A stretch of 64,000 bases of DNA from Ampelocalamus luodianensis (taxonomy: Eukaryota > Streptophyta > Magnoliopsida > Poales > Poaceae): positions 17,510,751 to 17,574,750 of the forward strand of contig CM070622.1 in the NCBI GenBank assembly GCA_036346255.1, written 5' to 3'. The position numbers were made by a program, and so were the translations under genes. Shown here piece after piece: positions 58,985 to 64,000 of the stretch. Numbering within the stretch: position 1 is the stretch's first letter; every line of letters starts with the position of its first letter. The notes under the pieces were generated by a model, which was given only the letters and a program-made list of their open reading frames with translations, made no database searches and was not told the DNA's origin.

Positions 58985-61617
58985 GATTTTTTTTAAAAAT
59001 AATATTTTTTAATGGAGTTACCTAAATAAATATTCATTTAATAAAATTATAGAAATAATCTTCTGTCGTCGTTTGAACCGGCGACATTGGTCTGTCGTCG
59101 ATCCAAATGACGACTAGATCCCTGTCGCCATCTCAGTAGTATGAAATGTCTCTGTCGCCATTTGGAATGACGGTAGAGACGTAAGTCGTCATTTGAATTA
59201 GTGACAAATAATAGAAATTAACGGTAAACCAAAACAAAAATTAAGTGCTTACATTGTTCATAATAAAAAACAGAAACAAAGAGTAATAAAAAAATAATAT
59301 TAGTGGTACTACATAGGTTGTATAGAATTATTCGACGCACGACGTAACATCAATACATTGAACAACGCAATTAAATAGGACATACATCATCATATAGTTG
59401 TTCGACAAATCTCATCACATCATATTTCAATAAGGTAAACCATCCCCATGATCGTCACCTCTACGTCCGCCATGTCAACCTCCACGGTGCTAGCCTTGAA
59501 TGGGGCGGTCGGGTGATGTTCCCACAGCGCCATCCGGACTGCTGACATCCCCTTCATGATTTTCATTTCTCGCATGGTAGTACTTGAAGATATGCCCAGA
59601 CTTCCTGCAAATAGAGTACTTCTTCGTATGATGTCCGGCTCCTGATTCATCCATATCATTCTTGATACATTGTCTCTGCCGCCAGTCAACCGTTCCCCTT
59701 AGCCTATCAATGTCGACAGACCATATCTGCTGTTCCCAAGTAGGATGGCCGGTGAAATAGCCAACTATGTCATAACCATACAACTCTGCACTCCAAGTTA
59801 GCATCACCTCTTCCTTAGTGAAATATTCAGACATGTATTGGCTAGGATGTTACGCCAACGTCGAACATGCGCCCATCACATGTGAGCATAGCCTATACAG
59901 AAAAAGTGGCTTGTTGCAAGTGCATATGCAACGAGCGCGTCTAAGTCTGCACTCGTGGATAATCCTTCCACGGTTCATCCCACAGCGTCATTTCTCCCTG
60001 CAAAAATACCTTGAAACAAAACTCCCTTGTGCCCATTTTGATTGTCTTGTGCATCTCACTCTTCTTGCTCTTCTCCTATATGTACTTGGTGATCATGGCG
60101 GAGTACAATACTTTGTCATTTGCCATGGAGAATTGCCTCTACAATACCAACTAATTGGAGGCACCTCGCGTCGCGCATGACCCAATTGTACATTTTAGCT
60201 AGATTCGTTGTCATGACATCATACCGAGCAGCATCCTTATCATGTAGTAATGACCACTTCACCTTAAGACCTTGCTAAATCCCGTCTGAGAAGCTTTTCA
60301 CATGTCTACCAGTCTTCCTCGTCTGATTAGGACCATCTGTGGGTAACTGAGGCAATGACTCAGGGAGATTTTTGGTGCTTGTGGCAGGCTTCTTCGCTGC
60401 CTCCCTTTTGTGCATCCTCGTCCGCTCATCCAGATATTTCCAAACTGCATCAAACCTCCTCTGTTGGTTCTTGTTGTAAAGTCATTTGAAAAGGTTTATC
60501 AAGTTCTTGTTGTGAAACTGTATATAAAAGTTTGCACTCATGTGCCTCGCGCACCATCTACTCTGCAGATCTGCACATGGATGTGGTTCGTGTCCCCTTG
60601 CTGTAATTGAGTTATTGCACTCAACAAGTCAGCATGACAATCATATATGAGGCATACGTTAGGGCTACCATGTTCAGCCGCATGTGCAGTCGAAGTTTTG
60701 ACATATGCTTGAGCTAGAATGACCAAATCCCACTCGTGCCCCCTCGCCATGCTTAGATATGACTATTATGACCACGTTCCCTTCAGGTGCCTTAACTCCC
60801 AATTTGTGTCCTCTGGTATCCGGTTGACAACACAACTCAATTTCAGATTGTGCAGAGTATGGTCCAACTCGAAGGCGTAATACAATCACCGCATCACAAC
60901 GCCCCATGTATGCTGCTCTGATCTTGTTAGGCTAACGGTCACCGATTGTAAATAACACAAATCAACCCCTTGGGACCTTGCAAAATAGTCCATTGGTTGT
61001 AGTAAATTTTGAAATTGACCGTGTCTGACATATCTACGTACTACACCATAAAAAAAATTTATACGATTAACTACATATCTAAAACGAACCTGAAACGATG
61101 TACTACAACATATTACACCACATAACCATACATGTAAAACTATCTAATCCATTCAGTTACAAAAAAAAATACTTACAAGGTAGACGACCGGACGGACAGC
61201 GTTTCGCTAGCTCATCTCCTCCCCTATGCTCCTCCCCCTTCCGTCTGCTCTTCCTCTTTTTTTCATAATAAAAGTGAATTTTAGCTGAATTTTTGAGACT
61301 TTTATAAGAGAGATTATGTCGCCATTCCAAACGGCGACAGGAAACTACGAAGTTTTTGTCACAATTTGGAATGACGATTTGCCCAAATTTTAGGCCAATC
61401 GCCATTTGGATTGGTAACATAGGCATTTAATACTGTTTGGTGTGCGACAGGGCTCCTATCACCAATAAAAATGGCGACAGGACTTCTGTCGTCAATCCAA
61501 ATGGCGGCAGACGCATGTCACCGTCGCCAGTTCAAATGGCGACAAAAACATATTTCTATAATTTTATTAAACGAATATTACTCTATTAAAATGTATTATT
61601 TTTTAAAAAAACTCTCT
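58985..61617 (-). mobile_element. Second MULE, with GTCGCCATTT subterminal repeats
   Basis: Inverted arms: left 58985-59220, right about 61320-61617. Outer ends are GATTTTTTTTAAAAATAAT and, on minus, GAGTTTTTTTAAAAAATAAT, both followed by TTTAATAAAATTATAGAAATA. Both arms contain several copies of (T)GTCGCCATTTGAA(C/T)TGGCGACA-like near-palindromes in both orientations. Target duplications were not resolved. Encloses a decayed transposase read on minus. Confidence 0.7.
59489..60907 (-). pseudogene. MURA-type transposase, C-terminal part, decayed
   Basis: On minus, in order: NVCLIYDCHADLLSAITQLQQG near 60670-60610, RRFDAVWKYLDERTR near 60450, YDVMTTNLAKMYN near 60200, the SWIM finger CICTCNKPLFLYRLCSH near 59935-59885, and MSEYFTKEEVMLTWSAELY to a CCHC-like knuckle CRKSGHIFKYYHA near 59830-59560. 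Stops and frameshifts separate the pieces. Same protein family as the transposase at 24961-27607, but a diverged copy. The catalytic first Asp region was not found. Confidence 0.8.
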
Positions 61618-62930
61618 ATGCTCTACGTATCCGATCGACTATATCGTTGCCCTTTCAGCAAAACGAGTGTACACATTTTCTCGCCAACGTCATTGATTGT
61701 GTTAGTGCGAATTGCTGCTGACTACTGAGTTAGCATTTTAACCTTCTGGAATTAACCGTGTTGAGTTGGGCCGATATTTTCTTAGAATGATCTTTTGGTT
61801 GTATTAGTAACGCAAGATCAAAGTAATATTAGCACACGCCATGGGATCAGGTATCCAATCAAGACAAGTTTGCTCCTCGTGGAACCCCTTCAGCCAGGAG
61901 CCGTCGCCTGCAACGCGTTGACTGTCTACTCTCCCCTCTTCTCCTGTGCTCTCGTTTGCGTCGAGTAGGTGGCGGCCCGTTGATTTCCATAATTAGTTTT
62001 AGATTTCTTATTTTTTCTGTGTCTTCTTTCTCTTAGATCAAGTTCTTTTAGTTTTCGTTCTTCTCCAGGGAATCCTCTCCGGGATTTTCTTTACATGTGA
62101 TGGTTTTGGTGGACTTACTCTCTCGAACGACGACGACACCACCCACGCCGGAGATCAACGTCTGGCTAAATTGGGTACAAATAAATCTTCTAATACTGCT
62201 GTCCAGGTGCAAGCCCTACGCATCCTTGGAGACCATTCACAATCTACTTCTCACAGTCGTGAGTCACAATCATGTCGCCATCACAAGAACTAAAGTCATA
62301 AACCATAAACCACTAGATATCTATATATATACGAACAACCGGTGATATACGAGATACCTCCTTCACTTTGGAGGTACACTAAACCTTATATTAGAAAAAA
62401 AAAATCCTAGAAATTCTTTTTAAAGAGAAGATATATAACTATATTTTCAAAAAAAAAATAGAGTTATATAATAAATACAATATGTTACAATATCTAGCCA
62501 CACTTAGTTGTGCAGGAAATTCCACTAGTTTCTATAAAAAATCAAAGCATTCAATTTCCATGGTAGGCTCCAAGAGAGCAACCTGTGATCATCCAGCACA
62601 TTAGCGTGTTTGGATGTGTATGGGGATTAGGCCCAGGAGTGATTAATGGGCTGGTGACAGGCCCACTATAATTTGTAAGGACGAGGTTTGCTAGGCTGAG
62701 TTTACGCTATACTATTGGGCCTTATTTCAGTGTATAAAAAAAATCGAGCTGTTGGTGTTCCCAGTCCGCACCGTGCCGTTTCTTTCGGTTACCTTTCCCA
62801 CGAGAAAATAGAGGTGTTTCCATAATTTTGTTAGATAATACAATTTTTAATAGAATTATAGAAATAATATTATTTTTAATAAAGTTAAACCAGTATTTAT
62901 TTATATAATTATATTTAAAATATATCTCTA
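61618..62930. other. Intergenic DNA after the second MULE
   Basis: AT-rich with scattered short ORFs and no recognised domain. 62820-62900 (GTTAGATAATACAATTTTTAATAGAATTATAGAAATAAT) resembles part of the MULE arm and may be a fragment of it. Confidence 0.35.
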
Positions 62931-62954
62931 CTATTTAAATATTGAAGTTAATGG

Positions 62955-64000
62955 TGTTCCGTCTCCTCCATAAACCGTTGAATTTGCTCTCATCACTCCT
63001 GATCTCTCGTCATTCCCGGTCTCCCGTCTCCTCTATTGAAACCGTCAACACCCCCCACGCCCCGGCCGGGGCCCCCATCTCTGTCGCGCAACTCCCCCGT
63101 CGCCCCCTCCCTCGACCAACCGCTCGCTCGCTCTCCCCGAGCACCTCCTCCCCTTCAATCCCCTCTCTCGTCGCATCCCCTCCGGGAGGAAGGATGGACG
63201 AGTGGCGCTACGAGCGACGCCTGGGGGAGGTGGAGTATGCGAGGCGCGCGGCCGGGCGGGAAGCGGCGGCGCGGTGAAGGAAGGAGGAGGAGGAGAACGA
63301 CGCCTCCTTGGGTGCTCCGCATGGCGAGGGAGACTAGGGCATCATCGAGGGAGGAACGGCGAGCGAAAATAATGGACTTCTCCCGTCCCCGACGCCGCCT
63401 CTCTCTCGAAGCCTCTCCCCTCACGTCGTCGCCTTCGTCTCCGACTCCTCGACTGCGTCAGGAGGTACAGCTCTATCCTTCTCCCCGTATGCTCATGTGT
63501 TGGAGTATGTACGAGATGTACGAGAGCAGCCACGGATGCCTGCGTGCGCTGGTTGATTTCTGCACGGAATTGATTGGATTGGGGATTAGATTTTGATTGT
63601 GTATCATGGTGGTTTCGTAATATTGTTGAACCAATGGCGAGATTATGGAAATTTTCCTTTTCCCCAAATATTTTAGAGCTTTCGTAGGGGTTTCTTGATG
63701 CTTATGTTTCTTAACTTCCCCACCCCCGAGGAGATCTTCGCCGACCACCCCGACCACCTCCAGGTAGCGATAGCGGCATCATTTGGCAATAACCAAGAAA
63801 GGAATCAGTTTTTGTTCATATATGCAAAACTTGGTTAATATAACCCAAATTTTTTTGTAAAAATGCGAGCAACGAATGATGCTCACGGCCTTGCAATCTT
63901 ATTACACGTAAATCAAGCAACCAATGTTCATGATGATTCATGCTGCGGTGTACAAGAGCATGATTGGCTCGATGGATGGTGCACCAACTATGACAAGTCC
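62955..64000 (+). other. GC-rich possible 5' gene end or gene remnant at the window edge
   Basis: 62960-63480 has the C-rich then GC-rich composition of a grass 5'UTR and first exon. From 63193 it encodes MDEWRYERRLGEVEYARRAAGREAAAR before a stop. A reading frame (63036-63596) runs through Pro/Ser/Arg-rich sequence with no known domain. Further on, 63719-63761 reads FPTPEEIFADHPDHLQ followed by a possible GT donor. This could be the start of a gene leaving the window, or a degraded fragment. Not called as a CDS because no consistent splice model was found. Confidence 0.3.

Overview
This is nuclear DNA from a grass (Poaceae). It has intron-containing genes with GT-AG splice sites, GC-rich first exons beside AT-rich intergenic DNA, grass-type protein families, and dense transposon insertion (MULEs, Helitrons, hAT-like and fold-back MITEs, large solo LTRs). 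The species cannot be fixed from the sequence. No rRNA, tRNA or CRISPR locus was recognised.

Four intact protein-coding genes are supported, each with a splice model that keeps frame from ATG to stop. (1) 1332-4735 (+): telomere-repeat binding protein of the RTBP1/TRP1 type, 691 aa, with a ubiquitin-like domain and a C-terminal telobox Myb domain. (2) 15523-17597 (+): uncharacterised plant protein, 293 aa, with a charged coiled coil and an Arg/Gly-rich tail. (3) 18504-21364 (-): receptor-like cytoplasmic kinase of the RLCK-VII type, 378 aa, with an N-terminal MGNC. It converges on gene 2. (4) 52261-55437 (+): POLTERGEIST-like PP2C phosphatase, 619 aa, N-terminal MGN. Genes 1 and 2 have leader introns. 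Genes 3 and 4 are plasma-membrane-type signalling proteins, but nothing here shows that they act together.

The rest is transposon-derived. 6.4-13.8 kb holds two LTR-like pieces, an hAT-type MITE (10927-11480) and a Helitron with resolved ends (11741-13845). 21.6-23.5 kb holds a Mutator-type MITE in the upstream region of gene 3 and a GC-rich inverted-repeat element. 23.9-32.9 kb is one MULE (23908-32868) with a decayed transposase, a 227-bp fold-back and a 3.6-kb solo LTR inside it. 33.7-44.9 kb is a second Helitron copy followed by an LTR (D) into which a solo LTR (C) inserted, into which another solo LTR (B) inserted. B carries a minisatellite. 46.5-48.5 kb is the 3' end of a Copia element. 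48.6-51.9 kb is a segmental duplication that ends just upstream of the PP2C promoter, with MITEs and an empty site. 56.2-58.7 kb is a long-inverted-repeat element with an hAT-like element nested inside. 59.0-61.6 kb is a second MULE.

I saw no clearly new biological system. The most informative structures are the nested solo LTRs, three of which have exact 5-bp target duplications, the paired Helitrons, and the filled/empty MITE site in the duplicated segment beside the PP2C gene.
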